From positions 181,639 through 245,638 of the forward strand of contig JAEUVJ010000018.1 of the NCBI GenBank assembly GCA_016787085.1: a stretch of DNA of 64,000 bases, read 5' to 3'. Source of the stretch: Chitinophagaceae bacterium. Its GTDB lineage: Bacteria; Bacteroidota; Bacteroidia; Chitinophagales; Chitinophagaceae. The stretch's first letter is position 1. Every line of letters starts with the position of its first letter. The translations under genes and the position numbers were made by a program. The notes under the pieces are model-generated. The model had not been told where the DNA came from, ran no database searches, and saw nothing but the letters and a program-made list of their open reading frames with translations. Shown here piece by piece: positions 28,547-37,155 of the stretch.

Positions 28547-31500
28547 ATGTCCCGGGGAAAATCCTTTATCATTTTTTTGCTCCTGTTTCTGATAGCCGGT
28601 AAGAATTTTGGCCAGAAGCCGGAACTATTGCTACCGGTCGGGCATGCATCTCCCATTTCCGGTGTTTGCTTCAGCCCCGATGGTAAATTGGCTGTTACCA
28701 ACGGTGTAGAGGAAAAGAATGTAAAGATATGGGAGACCAGCACAGGTAACCTGATCAAAACAATAGATGCGCATGCCGAAAAGATCTCTTCCGTTTCGTT
28801 TAGCCCTGATGGCAAATATCTTTTAACCACCGGTCATGATCAAAATGCCAGGATATGGGATGTCGGTACGGGTACACTGTATCATTCTATCTATTACCGT
28901 TTCAACAACTGGATCGAAAAGGGGTTCTTCAGCAGCGACGGGAAAAGGATATTGCTGATCTCTGATGATGCGATGGAGCTTCATGATCTTTCATCAAAGA
29001 AGCTTATACGCCCCTTGCTGGATACAACTTCATTCTACGTTACACAAAACAAGTTCAGAAACAGGTACCGGTTTTTCGATTATGATATGAGCTACGACGG
29101 AAGATTCACCATTACGGCCAATTCAGACAGCAGCATAAAATTATGGGATAACGGATCGGGTAAAATACTCGGGAAAGTGAAAGACAACCAGGCTCCTTTT
29201 CATCAATGCAGTTTCAGCAGGAACGGGGAAAAGTTACTGGCTGTTACCCGGAATGGTACCACAATCTGGGAAACAAATAAGTTAAAACAGATCAGATCGA
29301 GAACGGCAGAAAAAAACTCAGTCTGGTATTCTTTGTTTCATCCGGATGGACAAAAGGTGTTGACCATTTCAGCTGAACCTGTTACCCTGAAGGCTATGCT
29401 GGAACTATGGGATATAAAGACCGGGGCTGTCATACAGTCTTATAAATTGCCAGGAGATTCATTGGTTGTTTCAGCAGTATTCAACCGGGAGGGTAATCTG
29501 CTGCTGACAATGGGTGCTGATGGAGTCACCCGGTTGTGGGAAACACAAACCGGCAAACTTCTTCGCACTGTATCAGCCTTACCGCCAATCCTGAAGGCTT
29601 CTCTGGAGCAAATAAGCCTTGATGATTTTTTAAGATATATGCAGGCTGCGTTCAGCAATAATTCAAAATATATCATTGCTGCCAGTCTGAGTAATGTTGC
29701 CCTGGTGCAGGATGCTCATACGGGTAAGGAGGTGGCTAAGCTGGAAGGTATTTCTTCCATGATCAGCATGCCACGCTACAACGCTGACGGGAGTCTTCTC
29801 GCAACGGCGGTGAGTGCAGGAATCGCGGACAATGAGGAGCGTGTCAAAGGATATGTCGCCGTCTGGGATATGGTTTCGGGAAACCATTTGTATGAATTGA
29901 AAGGGCACAACGGTCTGATTAAAGATATAAAATTCAGCCCGGATAACAGGTATATCGCTACCGCTTCAGCAGACAGTACCGCCAGGGTATGGGATGTATA
30001 TTCCGGCAAGCAGGTGAGCATGATGAGCGGGCATGAGAAAGGAGTATACAAATGTTATTTTGCTGACAGCAGCCGCTATATCATTACACAGACCTTTAAC
30101 GGCCAGGCAAGGATCTGGGATACAGAAACCGGGGACCTGCTGGCAGTGGTAAAACATGATTCGCTCACAGCAGACAGGTATGGGGTTTATTACATCACCC
30201 TGTCGCAGACAGGAAAGTATTTCATCACCGTTTTTTATGACGACTATAAAGCCGTAGTTACTGAAACGGCTACCGGGAAAAAACTTTTTTCATTTGATCC
30301 GAAAAGAGATTCTGTTTTCTCTTTACGCATTGATCCGTCAGAGAAATATCTTATGTACCGGAAGAGTAACAGGGTACATATTACAGATATTCAGACAGGG
30401 GAAGTACATCGTTTATTTGAGCTCAGTGAAACGAAAGGCCTTCGGGAGGCGATGAGTGAAGGAATGCCCGGGCTTGCTATCAATAAAAAAGGGGATGTGG
30501 TGGCCATTACCACGGCAGAAGATCTTTTAAAGCTGGTAGCATTTCCATCCGGCAAACTGCTTGCTGAACTGAAACCCGGCAGGAAAAAAATTGCCGGGAT
30601 GGAATTTACTGCTGACGGAAAGTTCCTGCTGACCAATTCTTATGATACTACAATAAAAGTATGGGATGTGCAGGGTGGAAAATTGCATACCGTCATCAGG
30701 ATCGGAGAAGATGATATGTTCGGGTTCCCGCTGACAAGGAACGGCAAACAGTATTTTGCGACACGTTCGTTTGAAAGCGTAATGAAAATATGGGATATCA
30801 GCACCGGGAAAGTTGTTTCTTCTGCCCTCGACAAGTTCAATCATAGCCTTACGTATGTGATCAACCCGGTAAAGCCGGAATTTATCATTGACAATAAATT
30901 CTCGGTTGATCTGTATAAAATAGGATCATCTGCGCCGGCATTGAAGATCATTGCTGCAGGCAATGCCGGTTATCTCGTTGTGGACAGTGCAGGCCGTTAT
31001 GATGGCAGCAATGAAGCCCGTAAGCTCCTGTATTTTACCTGTGGTACTGAGATCATCAGTCTTGACCAGGTGAAAGACCAGTTGTGGGTGCCCGGGTTAG
31101 CAGAACTTATCTGCAAAGGGGATACTATACGGAAGAAAACACTTGATGAGATGGGCCTTTGCGGATTGACACCGCAGGTACAAGATATCAGTCGCCAGGA
31201 TGCTGAATATAATTTCCTGGTCACTCCCCGCCGGGGTGGTTTTGGTGAGACGGTATTATACGTGAATGGCATCGAAGCCAAACGATACAAACCTGCACAG
31301 CTGATCAGAAGCGGTAATGATTATCGCCTGCATATCAAAAGAAGTGAACTCAATGCATGGTTTGTAGCAGGGCAAACAAATCGTGTATCGGTGAAAGCCT
31401 ATACCGCAGGCAATGATGTGTCATCACGCAGTGTGATAGAGGATGAGGAAGCGGATAACAAAACGGCTGTTGCACCCAGCTTGTATGCCGTGATGATCGG

Positions 31501-32671
31501 GGTAAGCGATTACAAGGGAGACGAACTGGATCTGAAATATGCAGGGAAAGACGCCATGGATATGGCGAATGCGGTGGCGGTATCGGCAAGAAAACTGTTG
31601 AATACAGACGGGAAAGAACATGTTTTTATCTACAACCTGAATACAGAAAAAGATCGTTCCGGGATGCCCGATAAGAATACTATCCGGATGACATTGTCGG
31701 CGATCGGGAAAAAGGCGACACCCAATGATATCCTCCTGATCTTTTTTGCCGGTCATGGGATGATGGCAGGGGAGAGAAAGCAATTTTATTTTTTGACGGA
31801 GGATGCTTCGAAAGCCACGGCCGCCGATGCGACGGCAGATGTCGGCATTAGTACGGCGGAACTGACCGAATGGATGAAACCGCAGAACATTAAAGCGCAA
31901 AAACGCATCCTCGTATTTGATGCGTGCAATAGCGGGCAGGCCATCCGGGATTTTGTAAAACTGGGAGGAGACGATCAGAACTACGTGGCGTCAAGGGACG
32001 ACGAGAAAGCCGAACAGGTAAAAGCTATTGAAAAGCTGAATGAAAAATCGGGGCTATTCATTCTTTCTGCGTCAGCCAGCAACCAGAAAGCCTATGAAAT
32101 GAGCCGCTACTCGCAGGGAATACTGACCTATTCATTACTGAAAGCGATCAAACAGCAGCCGGATATCCTGGACGACGGAAAATACCTGAACGTAAGCCGT
32201 TGGTTCGGCGCCGCAGAAAAAACAGTGACGGAACTCTCTAAAGAAAATGGGGTAAAACAGCAACCACAATTGGTCAGTAACTCCAATTTCAATATTGGCG
32301 TGGTGGATGAGGAGGTGATGGCAAAGATCAATTTGCCGCAGGAAAAGCCCTTATTCGCTGCCAGCAGCCTGCAGAATAGTGATGAAAGTATTGCCGCCGA
32401 TGATCTCGGCTTAGACCGGCTGGTTGATAATAGCCTTTCTGCTTTGTCTGAAAGAGGAACGGCCGCCCCGATCACTTTTATAGCCAATACAGCTACTCCC
32501 GACGCCTATAAACTTAGCGGAAGGTATGAAGTAAGAGAGAATGCCATCTTGGTAAAAGTAAATGTTCGGAGGGGCAAGGATGTAAAACGCTTTGAAGTAA
32601 CCGGTACAACAGATAAACTCAATATACTGGCTGCTGCCATTGCAGAGCAGGCTGCGCAGATCGTTAAATAG
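28547..32671 (+). CDS. Exported WD40-repeat/caspase-like protein 2 (tandem paralogue)
   Basis: This 1374-residue protein has a signal peptide (about 1-22, ...GKNFGQ). More WD40 blades than in its neighbour (about 30-800) include FSPDGKYLLTTGHDQNARIWD and FSPDNRYIATASADSTARVWD. The same linker follows (FTCGTEIISLDQVKDQLWVPGL). The caspase-like domain has His1070 (FFAGHG) and Cys1127 (FDACNSG), then the same small C-terminal domain. From the linker on, the two proteins are nearly superimposable by eye, while the propellers differ. This indicates tandem duplication with propeller divergence. Target and activation signal are unknown. A likely box TAACTTTT (28526-28533) lies 14 bp before the ATG, as in the first copy. 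Confidence 0.85.
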   Translation: MSRGKSFIIFLLLFLIAGKNFGQKPELLLPVGHASPISGVCFSPDGKLAVTNGVEEKNVKIWETSTGNLIKTIDAHAEKISSVSFSPDGKYLLTTGHDQNARIWDVGTGTLYHSIYYRFNNWIEKGFFSSDGKRILLISDDAMELHDLSSKKLIRPLLDTTSFYVTQNKFRNRYRFFDYDMSYDGRFTITANSDSSIKLWDNGSGKILGKVKDNQAPFHQCSFSRNGEKLLAVTRNGTTIWETNKLKQIRSRTAEKNSVWYSLFHPDGQKVLTISAEPVTLKAMLELWDIKTGAVIQSYKLPGDSLVVSAVFNREGNLLLTMGADGVTRLWETQTGKLLRTVSALPPILKASLEQISLDDFLRYMQAAFSNNSKYIIAASLSNVALVQDAHTGKEVAKLEGISSMISMPRYNADGSLLATAVSAGIADNEERVKGYVAVWDMVSGNHLYELKGHNGLIKDIKFSPDNRYIATASADSTARVWDVYSGKQVSMMSGHEKGVYKCYFADSSRYIITQTFNGQARIWDTETGDLLAVVKHDSLTADRYGVYYITLSQTGKYFITVFYDDYKAVVTETATGKKLFSFDPKRDSVFSLRIDPSEKYLMYRKSNRVHITDIQTGEVHRLFELSETKGLREAMSEGMPGLAINKKGDVVAITTAEDLLKLVAFPSGKLLAELKPGRKKIAGMEFTADGKFLLTNSYDTTIKVWDVQGGKLHTVIRIGEDDMFGFPLTRNGKQYFATRSFESVMKIWDISTGKVVSSALDKFNHSLTYVINPVKPEFIIDNKFSVDLYKIGSSAPALKIIAAGNAGYLVVDSAGRYDGSNEARKLLYFTCGTEIISLDQVKDQLWVPGLAELICKGDTIRKKTLDEMGLCGLTPQVQDISRQDAEYNFLVTPRRGGFGETVLYVNGIEAKRYKPAQLIRSGNDYRLHIKRSELNAWFVAGQTNRVSVKAYTAGNDVSSRSVIEDEEADNKTAVAPSLYAVMIGVSDYKGDELDLKYAGKDAMDMANAVAVSARKLLNTDGKEHVFIYNLNTEKDRSGMPDKNTIRMTLSAIGKKATPNDILLIFFAGHGMMAGERKQFYFLTEDASKATAADATADVGISTAELTEWMKPQNIKAQKRILVFDACNSGQAIRDFVKLGGDDQNYVASRDDEKAEQVKAIEKLNEKSGLFILSASASNQKAYEMSRYSQGILTYSLLKAIKQQPDILDDGKYLNVSRWFGAAEKTVTELSKENGVKQQPQLVSNSNFNIGVVDEEVMAKINLPQEKPLFAASSLQNSDESIAADDLGLDRLVDNSLSALSERGTAAPITFIANTATPDAYKLSGRYEVRENAILVKVNVRRGKDVKRFEVTGTTDKLNILAAAIAEQAAQIVK

Positions 32672-32721
32672 TATTTACACAGGAGGTTACCTCTCTTTTG
32701 TTGTCAGGGCTTCATTCCCGG

Positions 32722-32785
32722 TGACAATAATCATGTTTTTGTGTAATTACTCTCACAGCCCCGGCAAATGAACTGTATTAAATTG
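32722..32785 (+). promoter_or_regulatory. Candidate Crp/Fnr-type site and -7 box for lipoprotein gene
   Basis: TGACAATAATCA (32722-32733) fits TGAY-N4-RTCA. The best box, TAAATTG (32779-32785), ends 20 bp before the start codon. The site-to-box distance is about two helical turns longer than at the other promoters, which would fit upstream (class I) activation. A degenerate half-match (32744-32755) lies at the standard distance. Confidence 0.4.
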
Positions 32786-32804
32786 CTGGTACCAAATACT
32801 TCAT

Positions 32805-33464
32805 TTGAACAATATCATTAAAGTACCGGTGGTCTTATTTATTTGTATGGCAGTGTATGCCTGCAACACATCCCGTATCGTTACTGCGTGGAAGGTGCCG
32901 CATACCGTGCAGCAGCAGTATGATAAGATCATGGTAGCCGGGGTTTACCAGGAAGGGAATGATTCTATCCGTATGCTGACGGAAGATGCTTTTGTAAAGG
33001 GAACGGAGGGTCTTGACTACAGGGCTGTTCCTGCCTACTCGGAATTTGGATTAAAAGGCTTGTCGGGACTTGGTCAGGCAGAGACCTATTTCAAGCTCTG
33101 TCAGAACGGGATTGATGCGGTGATGACGATTGCCCTGATCGACGGTGCAAAAGCAACATTTCAAAAGGCTGGCGATATGTATGAATATCCGGCCAGCCAC
33201 TATTATAGCCGGATCTGGAATTATAAGAATATCAGCGCTTCACCACAGGGTACTGACAGTGATACGGCTATCCGGTTCTGGGAAATAATACTGTTTGATC
33301 TTAATACGCTTGAAGCTACCTGCGTGTTGCAGACAAAGTCGTTTGCAAATAATATCAACAGTGCCGTTATTCAGGAATTTGCCCGGCAGGCTATCCGGAA
33401 GCTGCACAAAGAAAAGGTACTTGCAAAAGGCAACAGAGACGCAGGCCCTCTAAAGGCATTTTGA
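32805..33464 (+). CDS. Putative lipoprotein, function unknown
   Basis: This 219-residue protein uses a TTG start at 32805, as no ATG or GTG fits upstream before a stop at 32769. The N-terminus is a lipoprotein signal with lipobox-like VYAC and Cys20. The mature part begins with CNTSRIVTAWK followed by alternating alpha/beta segments (YDKIMVAGVYQEGNDSIRML, GIDAVMTIALIDGAKA), which resembles small Bacteroidota lipoproteins with a TolB-like fold. The exact family is not recognised. It stands alone, upstream of the stress-protein operon, with its own Crp/Fnr-type site. Confidence 0.6.
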   Translation: MNNIIKVPVVLFICMAVYACNTSRIVTAWKVPHTVQQQYDKIMVAGVYQEGNDSIRMLTEDAFVKGTEGLDYRAVPAYSEFGLKGLSGLGQAETYFKLCQNGIDAVMTIALIDGAKATFQKAGDMYEYPASHYYSRIWNYKNISASPQGTDSDTAIRFWEIILFDLNTLEATCVLQTKSFANNINSAVIQEFARQAIRKLHKEKVLAKGNRDAGPLKAF

Positions 33465-33483
33465 TGTTAATCACTGCGTCCGT

Positions 33484-33526
33484 TAACCCTTGTCATTGAA
33501 AAACGATATGTAATAAGATAGTTTTG
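33484..33526 (+). promoter_or_regulatory. Crp/Fnr-type site plus -7 box for usp-DUF1003-ydjM operon
   Basis: TAACCCTTGTCA (33484-33495) is one mismatch from TGAC-N4-GTCA. TAGTTTTG (33519-33526) matches TAnnTTTG perfectly, with 23 bp between. The start codon is 41 bp after the box. Confidence 0.55.
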
Positions 33527-33566
33527 GTTGATGCTGATAATGGCAGCGTACGCAAAATAACTCCAT

Positions 33567-34409
33567 ATGAAAAAGATAGTGGCTGCATTTGATGGTCTGA
33601 AGTTCTCTGCCAGCGCAAAGAATTATGCCATTCAGCTGGCGAAACAGAGTAGTGCTCATTTGGTGGGTATATTCCTGGACGATTTCTCCTATCATAGCTA
33701 TAAAGTATATGACCTGATCAGGGAAGAAGGAGAACATTTTGAGGAAAAGCAAAAACGGCTGGATAAGGCAGATGACAAGATAAGGGCTGATGCCGTGAAA
33801 GACTTTGAATCAGCCTGCAAGGCAGCCGGGCTTGAGTTCACCCTGCATCATGACAGGAGCATCGCATTGCAGGAGGTATTGCATGAAAGTATTTATGCCG
33901 ACCTGCTGATCATTGACAGCAGCGAAACGTTGACACATTATACAGAGAAGATACCCACCCGCTTTATACGTGACCTGCTTACTGATGTGCAATGTCCCGT
34001 TCTGCTGGTACCACATAAATTCAAAGAAATTGACAAACTGGTATTGCTCTATGATGGTGAGCCCACGTCAGTGTATGCGATCAAGATGTTCAGTTATACA
34101 CTGGCGGCATTGAAGCAATACCCGGCAGAAGTAGTATCGGTAAATCCACCTGCACAGTCCCTGCACCTGCCGGACAATAAACTGATGAAGGAATTTATGA
34201 AGCGGCATTTTCCCAAAGCTGTATTCAAGGTATTGAAAGGATTGCCTGAAACAGAGATCGTGGATTACCTGAAGGAGCAGGGCGGCAACCCGCTGGTTAT
34301 CCTCGGCGCTTACCGAAGGGGGGCAGTTTCCCGGTGGTTCAGGGCAAGCATGGCCGATGTGCTGATGAAGGATCTGAAATTACCTTTGTTCATCGCCCAT
34401 AACAAATAA
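33567..34409 (+). CDS. Universal stress protein (UspA family, two domains)
   Basis: This 280-residue protein has two Usp-like halves. The first starts KKIVAAFDGLKFSASAKNYA and ends near residue 150 (DVQCPVLLVPH). The second starts KLVLLYDGEPTSVYAIKMF and ends LPLFIAHNK. The G-2x-G-9x-G-S/T nucleotide loop is not clearly preserved in either half, so ATP binding is doubtful. Such proteins support survival under energy or oxygen limitation by unclear mechanisms. It is the first gene of an operon with DUF1003 (3 bp gap) and a YdjM-like protein, downstream of a Crp/Fnr-type promoter. Confidence 0.85.
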   Translation: MKKIVAAFDGLKFSASAKNYAIQLAKQSSAHLVGIFLDDFSYHSYKVYDLIREEGEHFEEKQKRLDKADDKIRADAVKDFESACKAAGLEFTLHHDRSIALQEVLHESIYADLLIIDSSETLTHYTEKIPTRFIRDLLTDVQCPVLLVPHKFKEIDKLVLLYDGEPTSVYAIKMFSYTLAALKQYPAEVVSVNPPAQSLHLPDNKLMKEFMKRHFPKAVFKVLKGLPETEIVDYLKEQGGNPLVILGAYRRGAVSRWFRASMADVLMKDLKLPLFIAHNK

Positions 34410-34412
34410 CAT

Positions 34413-34955
34413 ATGGAAACAGAAAAACTGCAACAGCTTTTGGTTACCGAAAATGAGCAATTACAGAAGCTGAACGAGATCGTATTAAAAGCGGTGGAGG
34501 AAGAAAAACTTTTATCGCAAAAGATATATGAATTTGAGGACAAGCATCCCCCGCTTGGCAGCCGGGTAGCTGATAAGGTAGCTTCTTTCGGGGGTAGTTG
34601 GAAATTCATTATATGGTTCATTGTTTTTATGCTGCTGTGGATGGCGATCAATGTATACCTGCTTCAAAGGCCATTTGACCCGTTTCCTTTTATCTTACTG
34701 AACCTTTTGCTATCGTCTTTAGCAGCGATACAGGCCCCCGTGATCATGATGAGCCAGAACCGAAAAGAAGAGAAGGACCGTCAACGGGCCGTGAATGATT
34801 ACCTGGTAAACCTGAAATCAGAGATCGAGGTCCGCAACCTTCACCAGAAGATTGATCTCCTGATGTCAGAACAGATGCAAACTCTTTTTGAGATACAAAA
34901 AGCCCAGGTGGAACTGATGGAAGATATCAGGCAATTGATAAAAAAGCAACCATAA
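34413..34955 (+). CDS. DUF1003 membrane protein
   Basis: This 180-residue protein has an N-terminal coiled coil (about 5-40, Glu/Lys/Gln-rich), the DUF1003 signature RVADKVASFGGSWKFI, and two transmembrane helices (about 67-85 and 92-112, FPFILLNLLLSSLAAIQAPVIMMSQNR). A long C-terminal coiled coil follows (KEEKDRQRAVNDY ... EIQKAQVELMEDI). The function of the family is unknown; members often sit beside stress genes, as here. It is translated between the Usp and the YdjM-like protein with gaps of 3 and 6 bp. Confidence 0.87.
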   Translation: METEKLQQLLVTENEQLQKLNEIVLKAVEEEKLLSQKIYEFEDKHPPLGSRVADKVASFGGSWKFIIWFIVFMLLWMAINVYLLQRPFDPFPFILLNLLLSSLAAIQAPVIMMSQNRKEEKDRQRAVNDYLVNLKSEIEVRNLHQKIDLLMSEQMQTLFEIQKAQVELMEDIRQLIKKQP

Positions 34956-34961
34956 CCGGCC

Positions 34962-35972
34962 ATGGATTCGCTGACACATATTGCACTCGGCGCCTGCATG
35001 GGTGAGGCCTTTGCAGGCCGTACGCTTGGAAAGAAAGCTATGCTATGGGGCGCCCTGGCACAAAGTATCCCGGATATCGATTTCATCACGGCTTTCTGGA
35101 TGGACACTTCTTCTGGTTTGCTGGCCCACCGGGGATTCACTCATTCCTTCTTATTCTGCTTTTTGATCACACCGGTGTTTGCCCTGCTGGCAGAGCGATG
35201 GCACCGGCCGCATAATGTAAGACTGGGGCATTGGATGGGTTTTTTCGGAGGCGTGATCTTCATTCATATTTTTATTGATGCCTTCAACAACTATGGGGTA
35301 GGCTGGTTCGAGCCGTTCAGTCACCAGCGTATCTCTTTCAATGCGATCTACGTGGCTGATCCTTTCTTTTCAGTATGGCCGGGTATTGCTTTTGCTGCCT
35401 TACTTATTCTCAGAAAAAAGAAACCGAAACGACGTTTCTGGTGGCGTCTTGGCCTGGGTGTCAGCTTGCTGTACCTGGTCTATTGCCTGATCAATAAAGG
35501 GAAAATGGATAGTGATGTGAAGGATATCCTACAAAAGCAGCAGATCAGCTATTCAAGATACTTTACTACGCCTGCGCCTTTGCAAAACTGGTTATGGTAT
35601 GTGGTGGCCGGCAATGACAGTGGTTATCATGTGGGCTTTCGTTCTGTATTCGACAGCAAGAAGGAAATATCTTTTGAATATTTTCCGCGGAATGATTCGT
35701 TGCTCAGACCGGTCAATCATCATGAGGATGTGCAGCAACTTATCCGCTTTTCCCGGCAATTCTATACCGTGGAGAAATGGAATGACACCCTTGTTTTCAA
35801 TGATCTCCGTTTCGGGCAGGTCATAGGATGGAAAGAGCCGCGGGAGCAATTTGTATTTCATTATTACCTGGACCACCCGGACGATAATAAACTAGTCGTG
35901 CAAAGAGGACGCTTTGCCAAATGGGACTGGGCTGTCATGAAAGCCATGATGAACCGCATAAAAGGCAATTGA
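34962..35972 (+). CDS. YdjM-like membrane-bound metal-dependent hydrolase
   Basis: This 336-residue protein has the YdjM/DUF457 N-terminus MDSLTHIALGACMGEAF, the metal-binding-type motifs SIPDIDF and HRGFTHSF, and four or five transmembrane helices (about 75-92, 108-126, 145-162, 172-190). A soluble region follows from about residue 200. The His/Asp motifs are known from family members thought to be metal-dependent hydrolases; no substrate is established. It is the last gene of the Usp operon and ends 18 bp before the convergent polX-like gene. Confidence 0.82.
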   Translation: MDSLTHIALGACMGEAFAGRTLGKKAMLWGALAQSIPDIDFITAFWMDTSSGLLAHRGFTHSFLFCFLITPVFALLAERWHRPHNVRLGHWMGFFGGVIFIHIFIDAFNNYGVGWFEPFSHQRISFNAIYVADPFFSVWPGIAFAALLILRKKKPKRRFWWRLGLGVSLLYLVYCLINKGKMDSDVKDILQKQQISYSRYFTTPAPLQNWLWYVVAGNDSGYHVGFRSVFDSKKEISFEYFPRNDSLLRPVNHHEDVQQLIRFSRQFYTVEKWNDTLVFNDLRFGQVIGWKEPREQFVFHYYLDHPDDNKLVVQRGRFAKWDWAVMKAMMNRIKGN

Positions 35973-35990
35973 AGACAGCGTTACCTGTAT

Positions 35991-37022
35991 TCAACGTGTT
36001 TCTGCTACCATTGCTTTTTCTATTTCGCCTCGGCCAAGTCTTTTTTCCGGGGTTATGAACCGGAGATCGAGTACTTTATACATACTTTCTTCTGTATCGC
36101 CGGCGAGCCGCTGACCAGTGCTGTTATCAAACAAGCCGTATTCATTGATCTTGTAGCCTCTTTCTTTGGCCATCATCCGCAGCTGAAGGTTATGTTCTTT
36201 GGAACCGGTGAAGTACAACATGGCAGATCCGTATTCATAATCGTGGACTACCCGTATATCCACCTGCGTATTGTCCTTTTTTAGTATGACACTGCCCCTT
36301 GTATCGCCGCTGGCCAGTACACGATCTACATCCGGCAGGTGAATGAATTTATTAATGATCTTTTTCCAGTCCTTTTCTTTGGCAATGACGACAATATCAA
36401 TGTCGCCCACGGTCTCTTTTTTCCGGCGAAGGCTTCCGGCCAGGTCCGCCTTTTCCACTCCTGCAATACTTCTGATAGCTGCCAGCATCTTAGCACCGAT
36501 CTGTTCGGCATCTTTCAGCAGCATGCGGGTATGTGTTTCTTTGTAGAGTTTAAGTCCCCGCCTCATGTTCTCAATTTTTTTGGCGCCAAACCCTTTCAGT
36601 GTTTGGATCTTTTTACTTTCCAAAACCTGTATGAGATCTTCCCGGTTATTTACCTTTAGTTTCTCATGCAATGCTTTGATAGTAGCCGGGCCAAAGCCGG
36701 TGATCTCCATGAGCTCGAGCAGTTCAACAGGTATTTGTTTCAGCAGTTTTTCATGAGTTTTTATTTTACCTGTCTGCAGGTATTCGATGATCTTTCCGGC
36801 AATACTTTCCCCGATGCCTTTCAGTTTATCCAGTTCGGCGATGTCTGTTGCATAAATGCTGATGTCTTCATCAAGGTTGGTAATGGTTTTGGCTGCATTT
36901 TCATACGCCAGCGCCCGGAATCTTTCATCAGCCCCCATATAACGATAGCAGGCAGCCATTTGCCGGAAAATGCCTGCTAATTCTGCATTCTGGTTAGTGA
37001 TTTTTTTCAGGGGTTGTACCAT
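35991..37022 (-). CDS. Stand-alone family X DNA polymerase (no PHP domain)
   Basis: The ATG at 37022 is chosen because a promoter box (37041-37048) overlaps the alternative TTG at 37043. The 343-residue product has an N-terminal helical 8-kDa-like domain, helix-hairpin-helix motifs (LKGIGESIAGKI, ITGFGPATIKAL, LKGFGAKKIENM), and the polymerase-beta nucleotidyltransferase site (GSLRRKKETVGDIDIVV plus QVDIRVV). Typical bacterial PolX enzymes are about 570 residues with a C-terminal PHP exonuclease. This one ends right after the polymerase domain (EKRLGRGEIEKAM), and no PHP coding follows. It probably fills short gaps in base-excision or end-joining repair. It is convergent with the Usp operon and divergent from the baeRF gene. 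Confidence 0.85.
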   Translation of the reverse strand: MVQPLKKITNQNAELAGIFRQMAACYRYMGADERFRALAYENAAKTITNLDEDISIYATDIAELDKLKGIGESIAGKIIEYLQTGKIKTHEKLLKQIPVELLELMEITGFGPATIKALHEKLKVNNREDLIQVLESKKIQTLKGFGAKKIENMRRGLKLYKETHTRMLLKDAEQIGAKMLAAIRSIAGVEKADLAGSLRRKKETVGDIDIVVIAKEKDWKKIINKFIHLPDVDRVLASGDTRGSVILKKDNTQVDIRVVHDYEYGSAMLYFTGSKEHNLQLRMMAKERGYKINEYGLFDNSTGQRLAGDTEESMYKVLDLRFITPEKRLGRGEIEKAMVAETR

Positions 37023-37040
37023 ATCATTTTTCTTCTCTTT

Positions 37041-37084
37041 CAAAGTTCCTCACTTATCGTGCCGGGTACCGATGATATTAATCA
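37041..37084 (-). promoter_or_regulatory. Crp/Fnr-type site plus -7 box for polX-like gene
   Basis: TGATATTAATCA (37073-37084) is a perfect FNR-type palindrome. Read on the minus strand, the box GAACTTTG (37048-37041) matches TAnnTTTG at 7 of 8 positions, follows after 24 bp, and ends 19 bp before the ATG at 37022. Confidence 0.55.
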
Positions 37085-37094
37085 AAACAGGCTG

Positions 37095-37138
37095 TGACCC
37101 CTGTCATGCTTTGCATTTGCTATGGTTGGATAAATTTG
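37095..37138 (+). promoter_or_regulatory. Crp/Fnr-type site plus -7 box for baeRF gene
   Basis: TGACCCCTGTCA (37095-37106) is followed after 24 bp by TAAATTTG (37131-37138), a perfect TAnnTTTG box 18 bp before the ATG. Its centre is exactly 22 bp from that of the site serving the divergent polX-like gene. Confidence 0.65.
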
Positions 37139-37155
37139 GTAACAAACAATAATTT

